A program made the position numbers and the translations under genes. The notes beneath the pieces were generated by a model that was given only the letters and a program-made list of their open reading frames with translations, did not search any database and was not told the origin of the DNA. DNA of 64,000 nucleotides, from NCBI GenBank assembly GCA_022496805.1, contig CM040091.1, forward strand, positions 9,910,336-9,974,335, in the 5' to 3' direction. Of the stretch, positions 1 to 11,281 are shown one piece after another; position 1 is the stretch's first letter, and the number at the start of each line of letters is the position of its first letter. The stretch comes from Pohlia nutans (Eukaryota; Streptophyta; Bryopsida; Bryales; Mniaceae).

Positions 1-554
1 GGACCCTTCTGAAAACTAGATTGGAAGAGAATCTTCACTTAGATCCACTTTTTAAAATAATGAGGGAATGCCATTTATATTCCATGAACTTTGGGACTAT
101 CGTGTCATTGCCACATAATCTTAGTTTCTAATTGTAACTAGATTGTGATCCCACTGCAAAAAGGTGTTGACTCCCATTGTTCTATATGCTATAGTAACAA
201 TTCTATTTTTTTGGCATTTTTTTGTTCTGAAATAATTGTCCAATGTCGTTTATATTTCAAACGCGAGCCCTGGCAACTTCAAGTCAGGGAGAACATTCTA
301 CAACTCATAAGATTTTCAATTGGGTTTTATCATGAATTTTTGGAATTCTAAATTGTAATTCACAATATTTTCAAAATTCAAATAAATTCAAATCTTATGA
401 GTTGCACTTCAGAAATTGTGGCTTTTCAAAATCCAAATGGGTTTTAACACCAAAAGAATTCCACAGAGAGCCACTTCTTCAAGAGGTAACACTATTAACA
501 TCCTGTCCACTTTTTGAGTATTGAGATGAGTCTATTTTCTTTGCAAAAATAGAG
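1..554. other. Gene-free AT-rich stretch
   Basis: No coding exon is visible on either strand. The longest open frames are short, AT-rich and lack splice context. It may contain further exons of the minus-strand gene at 1011-1361, but I cannot identify any. Confidence 0.5.
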
Positions 555-797
555 TTAACTCCTAAGCATCTAAAATTGCTAGTATGGCCACACTAAACTT
601 TGCAACAATGGCATTTTCTCATTTTACGTGGGTTTTTTGGTTGCAATACATCATTTTAAAGCTCTTGTTCTACACTACAAGACCAAGAGTGTCGGTCATG
701 TCAAACTAAAATCATTTTCACACAAACAGATAATTTGTAGCAAGAGATCCAATTTTCTTACATTACAAAAAATACATAGTCGACGCCTAGGGGTTAA
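555..797. mobile_element. piggyBac-type MITE, family B copy 1
   Basis: The element begins TTAACTCCTAAGCATC and ends GACGCCTAGGGGTTAA, so each end is a TTAA with a C-rich inverted terminal repeat. The 243-bp body is clearly related to 39484-39724 (opposite orientation) and 42399-42648; shared internal blocks include ATACATCATTTTAAAGCT. There is no coding capacity. TTAA flanks with ends starting CCC are typical of piggyBac-type elements. Confidence 0.75.
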
Positions 798-1010
798 ACA
801 ATTTTTTTTTTCTAAACCGAACAATTGTTTCCGGAACAGAGGGACTACAATAGGATTTAAAAATAATTCAATTTTTTCTCCAAGCTAGAAACCATGATTT
901 TTGAGAAGCTCCTTTGGGCTCAAAAATACATCAAATCACAAACTATAAAGTACATTAGAAAGGTAATAGAGTCTAGTCTCACAAAATAATTAGATGGCGA
1001 GCTCACTCAC

Positions 1011-1361
1011 AGATGGCTTTCCAAATTGAAGGTCGCCGCAAACGCGTTCATGACGTTTGAATGTCGTCCGCCCCGTTTTGGCACGGCCAGCCTTGGCCTT
1101 CACAGGAGACTGATGCCTTCGCGTAAGCTCTGCCACCGAGCCATCGGGCCATAGTGGAGTTTTCGAGCAATCGCGGAATCCCGGGTACGCACCGTACCGA
1201 AATTGATAGTTTTTGAAGATTGGAAACGACAACGGCTCCGGGAGAGCGTCTTTGCTTCCATCCCACTTGCGAGGCTTCGGTGTTCGCGGGTCACGTTCGT
1301 AAGGATCCATAAAGGCAGTTGATGGTGCAAAAGAGTTTTTGTTGGACTTCATTGATGGCAT
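1011..1361 (-). CDS. First exon of an unrecognised protein-coding gene (partial)
   Basis: I do not recognise this protein. The minus-strand frame opens at an ATG (1361) and is about 117 codons long up to a consensus donor (GTGAGT at 1010); without splicing it stops at 990. The stretch is clearly GC-richer than the AT-rich DNA around it, which suggests real coding sequence. The product is basic and rich in Pro, Lys and Arg, with no membrane segment or known motif; the most structured part contains FKNYQFRYGAYPGFRDC. Downstream exons would lie at lower coordinates, inside 1-1000 or off the window, and were not found. Just upstream of the ATG lies a 133-bp tandem repeat (1370-1845). A bare ORF or a retained fragment of a decayed gene are the alternatives. 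Confidence 0.45.
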
Positions 1362-1369
1362 CCAAAGTG

Positions 1370-1845
1370 TAACCCTAATTCAAGTTCCTCATCTCTTGGC
1401 TCTGGCGATCCAAGCTTTCCTTCTCCGACGTTGCAATAGATTTTAGTCATATTAGTATTGATTCACAAAACTCGATTGACATGAACTTGGAAACCCTTCT
1501 GTAACCCTAATTCATGTTTTGCTTTTATTCACCAACATTGCAATAGATCTTACCACATTGTTTGTTCCTGCAACAAGAATCTTGCTTCAAAACTTGATTG
1601 ATTCGGCAGGCCCATGAACTTGGAAACCCTTCTGTAACCCTAACTCATGTTTTGCTTTTATTCACCAATATTGCATTAGATCTTACGACATTGTTTGTTC
1701 CAGCAACAATAATCTTGTTTCAAAACTTGATTGATTCGACAGGCTCATAAACTTGGAAACCCTTTTATAACCCTAATTCATATTTTCTTTTCCTCACCAA
1801 CATCGCTAAATATATTGTTTGTTCCTGCAACAAGAATCGCTTTTC
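1370..1845. repeat. 133-bp tandem repeat, about 3.5 copies, at the 5' side of the 1011-1361 gene
   Basis: The block starting AACTTGGAAACCCTT recurs at 1484, 1617 and 1750, an exact 133-bp period. A more diverged copy precedes it from about 1370. Each unit carries AACCCTAA or AACCCTAAC, a telo-box-like motif seen in plant promoters. The array covers the presumed promoter and 5' UTR of the minus-strand gene. Confidence 0.85.
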
Positions 1846-3371
1846 AATAATGGGAGTCTTGAGATGGATGCAAGGAATCTCCATGTTGTCCTCCAAATAG
1901 GATTGAATGTGTAAGGCAATGTTCATGATTGTTCATAAAAATTCAACGATGACGGTTCAAAAACCCTGCGTTTCATCAGTCAATTTGGAATCTAATTTGA
2001 TGTCAATTGTTGTATATTTGTACTAATGCTACTCACAGCAGCATACTTACATGATTTGGAATTCTTCAAACATCTTTCAACATGTCGGCCTTGTGTGTAC
2101 TGTACATTGTTGGAACAGAGGAAGCAATATACTTCAAGCGTTCTAAAACCGCCGTGAGATGAAAGAGTGTAATGTGACATAAGGAAGTGAAAGGCTTTTA
2201 TGAGAGGACTTTAAGTTTTTAAACCTTAAAGGATGTGCCTGTGTGAGATACAATGAACAACCTCCAATATAAAGGGGGAAAATGCTTAGTTTATCCTTTG
2301 AGGCGCTTGCGTCCACTATGTAGAAGATGAATAGATTCAAACTATTATCTTGACTACATTACATGGACAATTTTCATTCATCCAAATATCTCTTGGTTCT
2401 TGTGCTACTTGACTATCATTTGTATGGTACGGATCTTCAAAATAGGATATTATGGTTTTTGGAAAAACATTTTAATTGGTTTATGTGAAGTTTCATTCTT
2501 AGTTCAAAAAATGAGATGTTAAACATGATTTTCCAAAATAAGTGGAATCAAATAATGAAAACTAAACCATCATGTAGTGCATGTTATTTTTATTTCATTA
2601 CAATATTTTATTATTATTATTATTATTTTGGTTGATTTGGGATTTTTAATTGAATTTCAAAATAAGTTTTGCAAAATTAATTAGAAAATATTAATAAAAA
2701 AATATGATGAATCCAACCGTACAAATGCGATCTTCACATTGACATCTACAACTTTGCAATGAATATCAACTTCATTTTGTTTTTCATCAAACATTTTATA
2801 ACAAATCTTCAAAAACAATGTTGAATTGAGACGTTAAAGGTTAAATATCTTATTCATCTTCATCCTTTTTACTACGGCATAGATTCAAAATTGAACATCT
2901 AATTACTGGCAAATGGTGATTTTAATAAAAGAGGACAAGATTTAATTTAAATGATGAAAGGGTACCAACCATCCAAAATGTATAAGAGCATGAATAATTG
3001 AATCAAGAAATTGCTCATGAACTACCTAACTCTTTTAAACTTATAACAATCTTACTAAGCATTCTCTATATACATTTCCATCACCAAAACATTTTTCATG
3101 TTATATGCAAATTAATTGTATTCAAAGCCTACTTGCCTACTAGAATTTTGGAGGAGCCCTATCAGTCTTACCTTTTTCCATTTAAGCCTTCGAGAAATTA
3201 TCACTCATGTAACAAAAAACTAATATTATCTCTTTTACAATGACATTTTAGAGTATCTATGGCACTATCATTGACTGTAGCACACTAGTCACACATTCAA
3301 ACTATGTTATAATGAAAAAGTCGAGACCAAGGTAGTCAAATTGAAGAGGTTTGAGTGTAGTGCAAGTTTAC
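1846..3371. other. Gene-free AT-rich stretch
   Basis: Only short AT-rich open frames are present. A TTA microsatellite lies near 2609-2627. No exon, RNA or clear element boundary was recognised. Confidence 0.5.
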
Positions 3372-3610
3372 TTAACCTCTAAAGGACCAATGATTCCTAG
3401 TGTCAAAATAACAAATTCAATCGATCATATTGTGAAAAATATAATTTAGATTAGACCAAATTTTATATTACCAAAATCAACAAAGATCATTGTATATGTT
3501 GGTAAAAAAAATTAAAAAATTGAACATAGGACCAACTCAAGATTGCAGAAACAAAAAGAGAAAAAGAAGAAAGACCCAATTTGAGCTTCTTCATCCTTTA
3601 GGGGTGTAAA
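3372..3610. mobile_element. piggyBac-type MITE, family C copy (degenerate right end)
   Basis: It starts TTAACCTCTAAAGGACCAA and ends CCTTTAGGGGTGTAA, where the right TTAA has decayed. The internal sequence (ATTCAATCGATCAT..., GACCCAATTTGAGCTTC) matches the element at 38318-38559 along its length. Non-coding. Confidence 0.65.
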
Positions 3611-4936
3611 GGTATGTTCGCACCTGGCCTTAGAGGTGGTCTTACAAGGGGGTCTTACATCCTTAAAAAAATATGTGTTCCCACCTACATTCTTTAGTAA
3701 TTACCAATTCTACATGGATGTACACATGGCACACTTTTAAGAATGGGTATTAGCTAACATTGAGGAGGACAAAAAATATTTGAGCAATAGTAGGCAATTG
3801 TTAAGGGAGCACCAAAATAGGAAATATTCCCTAGTTTTGAACACTAAAGAATGGTCTTAGCTAATGTGGCATTTGAGGGCCATTATGTAATCCCCTACTA
3901 CCGTAGTTTAATAGCAGGTTCGGCACAAAATAATTCCAAAAATAGATGCCTAAAAATTTGGAATATTATTGGCATTTTTTGTCAAATATAATATTAATTA
4001 TCTTTCAAAATTGCCAAGAAGTGAGAAATTTTTACTTTTTACTAGAATTCTACTTACAGTGGAAGCATGTGTGAATTTTAGAGGAGAGAAGGTGCTCCTT
4101 TTGTAATCAAGCTCACTTGCATTAGTCCACAAAGAATATGGGTTAAGAAGTAGCAAGACTCTAGGTGAGGTTGTACACAGATTTTTGGAGTCCAATTGAG
4201 CATAGAAGATGAAGTTTTATAGAATTTTGTCCAACTAACAAAAGTTGAGAAATCAATCCTTCTTACACCTCCAACAAGTTTTGTGTCAAAATAAGTCTTT
4301 ATGCAAAAGATATGAACAAAACATTGCAGCCGTGTAAAGATCAAAAACTTAAAATGCGTTCATAATAGTTTTTCGAAGCTCATTTGTGCATAGAAGATCA
4401 ACTTTTTGGAATTTTGTTGGTTTAGTAATCTTTCACCTCCAAATTTTTTTATGGCATTTGAAGACTCTATGCAAAAGTTATGCGTGTTATAAAAATGAAG
4501 ACTAATTAGGTGCTTCACCTCAAAGTTTACATATCCCGTATGCATTGTTGGACACAACTCCACCCCACTTGCATAAAGCACAAAGCATTCTCTCCTCTTC
4601 AATCACAACTTACTTGTCATTCAATGCAAGAGAGTTGTACATGATAAAAACTTAAATAGAAAATTAAAAAAAGAATTAAGCCGAATTTTAAAAAATCAAA
4701 AGAGAAAATTGCCGAAAATGTGAATATACTATTTTTAGGTGCCGAACCTACTTTTTGAACTTTAATTAATTATTAGGCAGCAAGTTGCCGAACCTGCTAG
4801 TAAACTACGGTATTGCTAACACCTTTATTGATGACACCTTTCCTACAAAGAAGGTATTTTTCCCAAAATTGTGGGGGTGTTAAATTTTTATCCACTGTCT
4901 TTGCAAAGGCCAAAGGCCAAGTGCGAACGGGCCTTA
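3611..4936. repeat. Nested inverted repeats, probable foldback or decayed DNA transposon(s)
   Basis: Outer arms: GTTCGCACCTGGCCTTA near 3617 is inverted as TAAGGCCCGTTCGCAC near 4936. Inner arms: TAATAGCAGGTTCGGCA near 3910 is inverted near 4783-4812 (reverse complement CTAGCAGGTTCGGCA). The interior is non-coding and AT-rich. This could be one element with interrupted long terminal repeats or one element nested in another. Confidence 0.5.
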
Positions 4937-5299
4937 AGTAAAAGACACAGTTAAAGAACTACAGTTGAGCTAAAAAGATTCTGAAGAATATACCAAGAAT
5001 ATACATGTTACTGACAACCTCCAAAACAATATCATTTGTTTACACGTGACATGATGAGAGATTTTGTTTTTTTGCCGGATCTCAGGAGCAAGCTGATTCA
5101 ACGTGAACGATTGCACTTTGTTTTTTTGCCTCTTGTTCTGACAGTCATGTAGAGTGTGCCGGCTTCGGTGGTTGCAGTGTGGCAGCACTCACAAGCATTG
5201 CAGTGAGAGCTTGCCCACAAAGGAAGAAATCTTCATCTCTTCCAACAGGTAGAGTGTCAACATGAATCTCTCTCTTAATTCAGTGTCCATGTTGCATGA

Positions 5300-6100
5300 T
5301 CGACACTCGCCAATTGTAGAAGTCAATCGGCCTTTTTCACGAACCCTACTCACTGAGCTTCGTAGGGTTTGAATCTCAGCTGTTGCTAGAATGCTCGTCA
5401 TTGTAAAAGAGTTCTTTCCGCAGCCAGGGAGCGATTTGATGTAATTCACGATCCAGGCTGAATTAAGACTCCTGCAATTGTGAAGTAGAATATCAGTGAG
5501 ATCAATCGCAAACCCTACTCACTGAGCTCCCTAGCACTAGTAGGAAATGTGTCGTTTTTCACTTACTATAAATGAAAAAGGAATGAAACTGCGCCTGGCA
5601 CATGGGTTGTGTCCATGCTGGTGAGTGGTTTTAGGCACAATGTTCCAACACTGTTCACTGTTTTCACAAAGTGGGGAAACTAGTGTAGGGTTTGTGATTT
5701 CTGAAGCTCTAGTAATTGCGAAGAGTTTGTTTCTGCAGTCAGTGAGGGAGAGAATTGATCGATGTTCATGTGCAATTGTGAAGTAGAGTATCAGTGAGAT
5801 CAATGTGATCAATCGGCCTTTTCACAAACCCTACTCACTGAGCTCCGTAGGGTTTGTGATTTCTGAAGCTCTAGTAATTGCGAAGAGTTTGTTTCTGCAG
5901 TCAGTGAGGGAGAGAATTGATCGATGTTCATGTGCAATTGTGAAGTAGAGTATCAGTGAGATCAATGTGATCAATCGGCCTTTTCACAAACCCTACTCAC
6001 TGAGCTCCGTAGGGTTTGTGATTTCTGAAGCTCTAGTAATTGTGAAGAGTTTGTTTCTGCAGTCAGTGAGGGAGAGAATTGATCGATGTTCGTGTGCGAT
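5300..6100. repeat. 162-bp tandem array upstream of the UCP3-like gene
   Basis: GTAGGGTTTGTGATTTCTG starts at 5685, 5847 and 6009, an exact 162-bp period. A diverged older copy is visible around 5300-5440, and the end of a further copy (5472-5534) is separated from the rest by a MITE at 5535-5685. Each unit contains AAACCCTACTCACTGAG followed by TAGGGTTT, so telo-box-like motifs face each other. The last unit ends about 25 bp before the start codon at 6125, so the array is the promoter and 5' UTR. Confidence 0.9.
5535..5685. mobile_element. CACTA-type MITE inserted in the 162-bp array
   Basis: The 151-bp element runs from CACTAGTAGGAAA to GGGGAAACTAGTG. A 3-bp target duplication TAG flanks it (5532-5534 and 5686-5688). 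Removing it restores the repeat-unit sequence GAGCTCC-N-TAGGGTTTG seen in the other units, which fixes both boundaries. CACTA ends and a 3-bp duplication are the signature of the CACTA/EnSpm superfamily. Confidence 0.8.
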
Positions 6101-6124
6101 GACTGAATTTCAGGTGCGAGGGAA

Positions 6125-7693
6125 ATGGCGTCGGATGAGCATCTGGCGTTGCGGTTGGGCTTGACGGCAGTGTCAGCGATGGCGGCCGAGTCGGTGACGT
6201 TCCCCATCGACATCACCAAGACGCGGCTGCAGCTGCAAGGCGAACTGGGGGCCGCCAGTGCTGTGAAACGGGGCGCAATCAGCATGGCGGTTTCGATCGG
6301 CAAGGAAGAAGGCGTCGCGGGTCTGTACCGAGGCCTCTCACCCGCTCTGTTGCGCCATGTGTTTTACACCAGCATCCGGATTGTTGCGTATGAAAATCTG
6401 CGCAGCTCGCTCAGCCATGGCGAGGATCCGCAGACTCTGTCTGTGGCCAAGAAAGCTTTCATCGGTGGCGCTTCGGGCCTCATCGGACAGGTCCGTCCTT
6501 CTCCATTTTGTTGATCAGTGAGTTTCCTTTACATTCTTAAGGTAGGGCGTGAGAGTTTTGTTTACTTCATTTGACGGGGAAGAATAGGGTTTAGCACTTT
6601 TGAACAGCATCATGAAGCAAAAGAATTCCCGTAATTCATGAGGCCATAGTGATCATACAGAGGCTTTTGTATGAGACCTATATGAATCATAGGGAGGCTT
6701 TTCTTTCTGAAAGTTTTGAAACAATTTAATTTTATTGAAAACCCCGTGGAAGTGGCTCAAGTAGAGTACATATTGATTTTGAGAATGTACACCACCTCAA
6801 CAACAAAACTCGTGTCAGTTTCAGATCACCTACCAATAGAATTCTCAAACTTTGGTATCTTTTGCATATGGTATCCAAAATTATGTATTTTCTAGTGCGT
6901 TGGAATCCTCTTTAAAATGTATGCTCAGCGATTAAAGCAGTGTGGTTACTTTAGCTTTGGATTTGAAGCATGGTTGGGGTTGCACTACAAGCAAACTAAC
7001 CGACTGAAATCAAAGAAACCCTTGTCATATGTGACTAAAGCACTCACGAACTCTGGGTTGGCTCAAATTAAATAGCAGTGAGAAGCGACGAGTTTTTTTT
7101 TTTTTTTGGTAGTGTTGGGTCTGATGTGCTTATAAGCTGGAATATATATGCATGCGTAGGTGATAGCAAGCCCTGCAGATTTGATAAAGGTGCGCATGCA
7201 AGCAGACGGAAGATTAGTGAAGCTCGGGCAGCAACCGCGCTACACAGGATTGACAGACGCGTTCGCCAAGATTGCGCGCGCGGAGGGCGTGACGGGGCTG
7301 TGGCGCGGCGTGGGACCGAACGCGCAGCGAGCATTTCTGGTGAACATGGGGGAGCTGGCATGCTACGATCAATCCAAGCAGTGGGTGATAGGGCAGGGCA
7401 TTGCTGGTGACAACATCGGAGCGCACACGCTCGCCTCGGTGATGTCCGGGCTGTCAGCCACCATCCTCAGTTGCCCTGCCGATGTGGTGAAAACCCGGAT
7501 GATGAACCAAGCCGCCGGGGGTGCCGTGTACCGACACTCCCTGGACTGCCTGACGAAAACCGTGAAAGCCGAAGGCGTCATGGCTCTGTGGAAGGGATTC
7601 TTCCCTACCTGGACACGGTTGGGCCCTTGGCAGTTTGTGTTCTGGGTCTCTTATGAGCAACTGCGCCGCCTCGGTGGCCTCTCCTCATTTTAA
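6125..7693 (+). CDS. UCP3: Mitochondrial uncoupling-protein 3 / dicarboxylate-type carrier (SLC25 family)
   Basis: Two exons: 6125-6490 and 7160-7693, joined in phase 0 (CAG|GTCCGT donor, GCGTAG acceptor), 299 residues. The product is a six-helix inner-mitochondrial-membrane carrier of the plant UCP3 (PUMP3) type, expected to exchange small anions and/or mediate a regulated proton leak. All three carrier repeats are present, each with its signature: FPIDITKTR in repeat 1, SPADLIKVR in repeat 2, CPADVVKTR in repeat 3. Length matches the family. The second exon ends in the UCP3-like WQFVFWVSYEQLR. The start is the first ATG after the tandem array, in good context. The 669-bp intron holds a T-rich run near its 3' end. 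UCP3 is preferred over UCP1/2 or dicarboxylate carriers from recalled Arabidopsis sequence; substrate is not shown by sequence. Confidence 0.93.
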
Positions 7694-7921
7694 TACAGCT
7701 CTCAAACAGACAGCTGAAGATCTGCATTGTATGAAGCTCAAAATTGGGTAATATTGGACCATGATTCAAGGGTGCTCAGTGATCACACTTGCAACTGGAA
7801 CAAATTAGGTGCTGCAGAAACAGTGTTGAGCAGGAGACGTCTCTGAAACTCAGGTAAGATTTTCGCCACATGAGCTTAATATTCTGTTCTTTCTGTTGCT
7901 GTAAAAATAACTTGCTGCAGT

Positions 7922-8254
7922 TTAACCCCTAAACGTCCCAGCGTCCAGAAACTGGATCACGAACAAATTCAAAGCCTTGCAACTTTCTCATATAGCCTCG
8001 GATGACTTTCATTCAAGCCACCTTTCAAAGCTTATTAAATTCTCTACCAATCACAATAAATCTCTTGTGATGGGGAGCTGTTGATAATATTGGAGAGGCC
8101 TTCAACTACAAGTATGTCAAATTTGTTGGGTAGATTTCATACTTGCAATGGTCCTCTCATGTACACCTCATGTACATCTGAGCCATGCTAATATCTATAA
8201 TTTTTGAGGCTAGCATCTACTTTTGTTCGAACGGTTGGTACATTTAGGGATTAA
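7922..8254. mobile_element. piggyBac-type MITE, family A copy 1
   Basis: Starts TTAACCCCTAAACGTCCCAG and ends GGTTGGTACATTTAGGGATTAA. The 333-bp body is shared with 14498-14827, 25751-26068 (inverted) and 62252-62581. Non-coding. Its right TTAA is also the left TTAA of the next element. Confidence 0.85.
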
Positions 8255-8463
8255 TCCCGACCAGACCAAGAAGCCCAAATTGGGCTTTGTTGTGTTTATT
8301 TTTAACAGTTTTGAGTGGACTTCCTTTTGTTTAAACTTATTTGTTTTTTTAACAACACATACAATGATCTTCACTGATTCCGGGGATATAAAATTTGGTC
8401 TCATTTTTCACAATATGGTCAATTGAATTTGGCATTTTAAAACCTTGGTTCTTTAGGGGTTAA
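8251..8463. mobile_element. piggyBac-type MITE, family C copy
   Basis: Starts at the shared TTAA (8251-8254), followed by ACCAAGAAGCCCAAATTGGG, and ends GGTTCTTTAGGGGTTAA. It is homologous to 38318-38559 in reverse orientation and to the duplicated copy at 14824-15014. Confidence 0.7.
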
Positions 8464-9382
8464 GATCCTATGTGAGACACTAGGGGAGAGAAAGTTGAGC
8501 CAAGACCAGAAAGAAATAGTACACCAATTCTTTTGAATTTGACTCTATTTCTGGGCCTTCAAACTTCATTCTTTGCCCAATTTTTGCGTTGGGCTTGGCC
8601 TGTGTTTAAAGTGCTGTTATTAAGTCTATAAGTATGCTATCATTGGTGCTAGCTCAGATAGATATTCTATGTTATGAGCTCTGTTGTGTGATCCCCACCA
8701 TTTGGACAGAGAATTATTCCAGTCACAAACTGAGGGATTCTTTCTTTATCAAAAACTGTGAATGTATTGAAAGCTCGATCTCTCACTGGAGAATGAACAC
8801 TATTTGCATTCCGGTGCAGAATTGTGGAACATTCCAGCGTCCAGATCCTTGATTTTTTAATCCCCAAGTGATCAACTGACCATTTTATGATGGTTGCCCT
8901 ACTAGGAGCATAGTTTTTGGACCGGAAAGTAAAATATAAAAAATCTCCCAAAATTGTGGAATATGTAGCATGTGAATTTCCGAGGGGCCATTACACACTA
9001 CTGGAATGGGTGTGGAATGGATGTTTTGGACCTGATGTATAAATAAAAGTTGTACATTATGAACTTTAGATTCTATCAAAATTGTGGAATATGTAGCATG
9101 TGAATTTCCGAGGGGCCATTACATACTACTGGAATGGGTGTGGAATGGATGTTTTGAACCTGATGTATAAATAAAAGTTGTACATTATGAACTTTAGATT
9201 CTATCCATATAGTTAGATATATGATTGCTATCACCAATGTTTCTGTATAAAATTTGATACTTAAAATTCAAAATTCTTTTGTAATTGGATTACGAATAAG
9301 ATATTGAAAATCCGTGGATGAATCTTGTTGTGATTGGTTGAAATGTCATAAGTGTAGTGATTTTTGGAGATTTTTTGGTTGC
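8464..9382. other. Gene-free part of duplicated segment
   Basis: Repetitive non-coding DNA shared with 15015-15814. The open frames of 70-108 codons on the minus strand here and in the second copy are conserved only because the DNA is duplicated; no exon structure or known motif supports them. Confidence 0.6.
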
Positions 9383-9931
9383 TTAACCCCTAAATGACAG
9401 AGGGGGTAAGGGCAAAACCTAAATGTGCTATAAAATGTTGCTTCTACAACTTCGATGAAGTTTGGTCCAAAAGAGAAATGAGAAGCACGATGTTTAGTAA
9501 TTATCCGTACGGTCAAACTTTCAAAAAATGTTTTAGATACTCATTAAACGAATTTAGAAGCATTTATCGTTGAATATTCACCAAAATTACAATTTTTATT
9601 TTTAGAATTTGAAATTTGGTATAATTGGTTGAAACTAGACATTCTATTCTAAAGTTCAAAAAAGCAAAAATTTACAAAGAGGGAACATCATTACTTTCCC
9701 GAAATAGTAAGTTTTGTAACACTAGGACAATGTTGAGGTGTTTGTCTTTGAAAATTTCTCCTTGATGGAGTTTAACTTCGATTGACATAATTCAAATTGG
9801 GTTGGAAAGTAGACTTGATTTCCTATTTGAAAATATATTTTTATTTTTTAAAAAAGTTTTTTTTCATCTCGGGCAGCCCGTAAAAAAGGGGCAGCGACCA
9901 TAAAATGGTCGTTCGGTCACTTAGGGGTTAA
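9383..9931. mobile_element. piggyBac-type MITE, family E copy 1, with matching empty site
   Basis: The 549-bp element starts TTAACCCCTAAATGACAG and ends GGTCACTTAGGGGTTAA. The duplicated segment at 15805-15830 has the corresponding unoccupied site: GGTTGC-TTAA-TTATGTGAG against GGTTGC-TTAA-element-TTAA-CTTTGTGAG. This fixes the target as TTAA, duplicated on insertion. A homologue lies at 18397-18933. Confidence 0.9.
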
Positions 9932-10090
9932 CTTTGTGAGTTGACCTTTTTAAGAGCATTTTCACATTGAAATCTTCGAAATTTTGGGTGAATCATTACA
10001 ACATGAAATGAGGCATAAAATTTTCACAAAACATCTCCTTTCCAATTGGATCACAATGCATGAAGCTAACTTTTCCTAAAATATATGCAA

Positions 10091-11281
10091 AAAGAGAAGA
10101 GAGAACTGTCTTGCTGCAGTTTAAGGGAGTGTGGTGTTAGTGGTGCCTGAAGTGCTAGAATGTCCAAAAAATTGGATTGTGGTCTTGAGATGTAGGTATG
10201 TTGGTGGATGTGGTGAGTCTTGGGAGAGTTGAAATCAACCAATCCTAGGACGTTGGAAAAAACACAACACTTATAAATAGGTCACCAACCCTACTATGTG
10301 GCTCACCTAACCTATTAAGCGTATAATTTACCCAAGCTAGATCAAGGGCAAGGAGTCCTGTTTGGGTCTCTTGTTTTTTGAGCAATTTTGAGTCCTAAGT
10401 CCTACGTGGACTTCCGTGTGTTCAAATAACATAACATGCAGTTTAATTAATCAATTAATCACAATCAATACTCTTAAGTATTGGATGGTCAAACTCTTTT
10501 CTTGAAAACGTTATTTAGATCTCTTAAAAACTGTTTATAAAAGTATTTTTTTTAAACTCCTTTCTAAAATCTATTTCTTAAAAACTTTTTTTTTAAAAAC
10601 TCTTCAAAAAATAATAATTTAAAATCTCTTTCTTAAAAACTCTGTAAAAATTTCTTTTTTAGAAACTGTTTTTCAAAAATCTCTTTTTCAAAAATTTAAA
10701 ATTAAAAAGCTCTTTTTTGGATATTGAGAAATTTCTAGGCAACTAATGATTTCAAGGACTGCTCCAGAATGAGCATATCAGTCACCTTTATATTGAAGTT
10801 GATGAAATTTACAGATGCATACTAAAGTACTGTAAGTCACAAAGTAAAATCATTCTCTAGCATCTTGCTCAGAAGAGCTCAATGTAGGTGACAGAAAGAA
10901 TGTCGAAACATGTAAGACATGACGACTTAAAAGCAATCAAACTCCAACTAGGGAATCCTGTCCAATGTTCTTAGTAAAACGAAGCCTTGATGGAAGAACC
11001 ATACATTTGTTGTAGAACTACATCAAGCAGCTGCTCAAAAAGTCCACGTCGGCACTCCCGCCACATTAAATCCTGCCGTATATACTAAACATTACACGTA
11101 CCCTGTGCTCAGGTGCTAACTCTCCGATATCCTTATTCTAAAACGGTAGCTCATTGATATCCTAGCAGTCTTTTAGTTCCGTAAGAATTTCTCTTCGTCC
11201 TCAGAATGCTTGTAAAAAATGCTCCAAAAATCAGATATCAAAACAAAAAATGAACATCAGAAATGAATTCCCATATGCAGC
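10091..11281. other. Gene-free AT-rich stretch
   Basis: Contains low-complexity CTCTTTTTAAAA-like repetition around 10490-10720. It includes the possible 3' flank of the minus-strand ICME pseudogene. No other feature recognised. Confidence 0.5.

Larger units (their letters stand above)
7726..10090. repeat. Large duplicated segment, copy 1
   Basis: From GTATGAAGCTCAAAATTGG, 33 bp after the UCP3 stop, the sequence is closely repeated at 14304-15990 in the same orientation. Copy 1 additionally holds MITE E1 (9383-9931) and a tandem duplication of about 130 bp (8955-9205, block AATTGTGGAATATGTAGCA). Both copies carry the A and C family MITEs, so these predate the duplication. The last part belongs to a dispersed family also present at 23800-24330, 35200-35400 and 44630-45180. 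No coding capacity is visible. Confidence 0.85.

Noticed and set aside
8667..8951. Conserved minus-strand frames here and at 15181-15507
   Set aside because: Their similarity follows from the segmental duplication. No motif or exon structure is present, and the frames differ by small indels.
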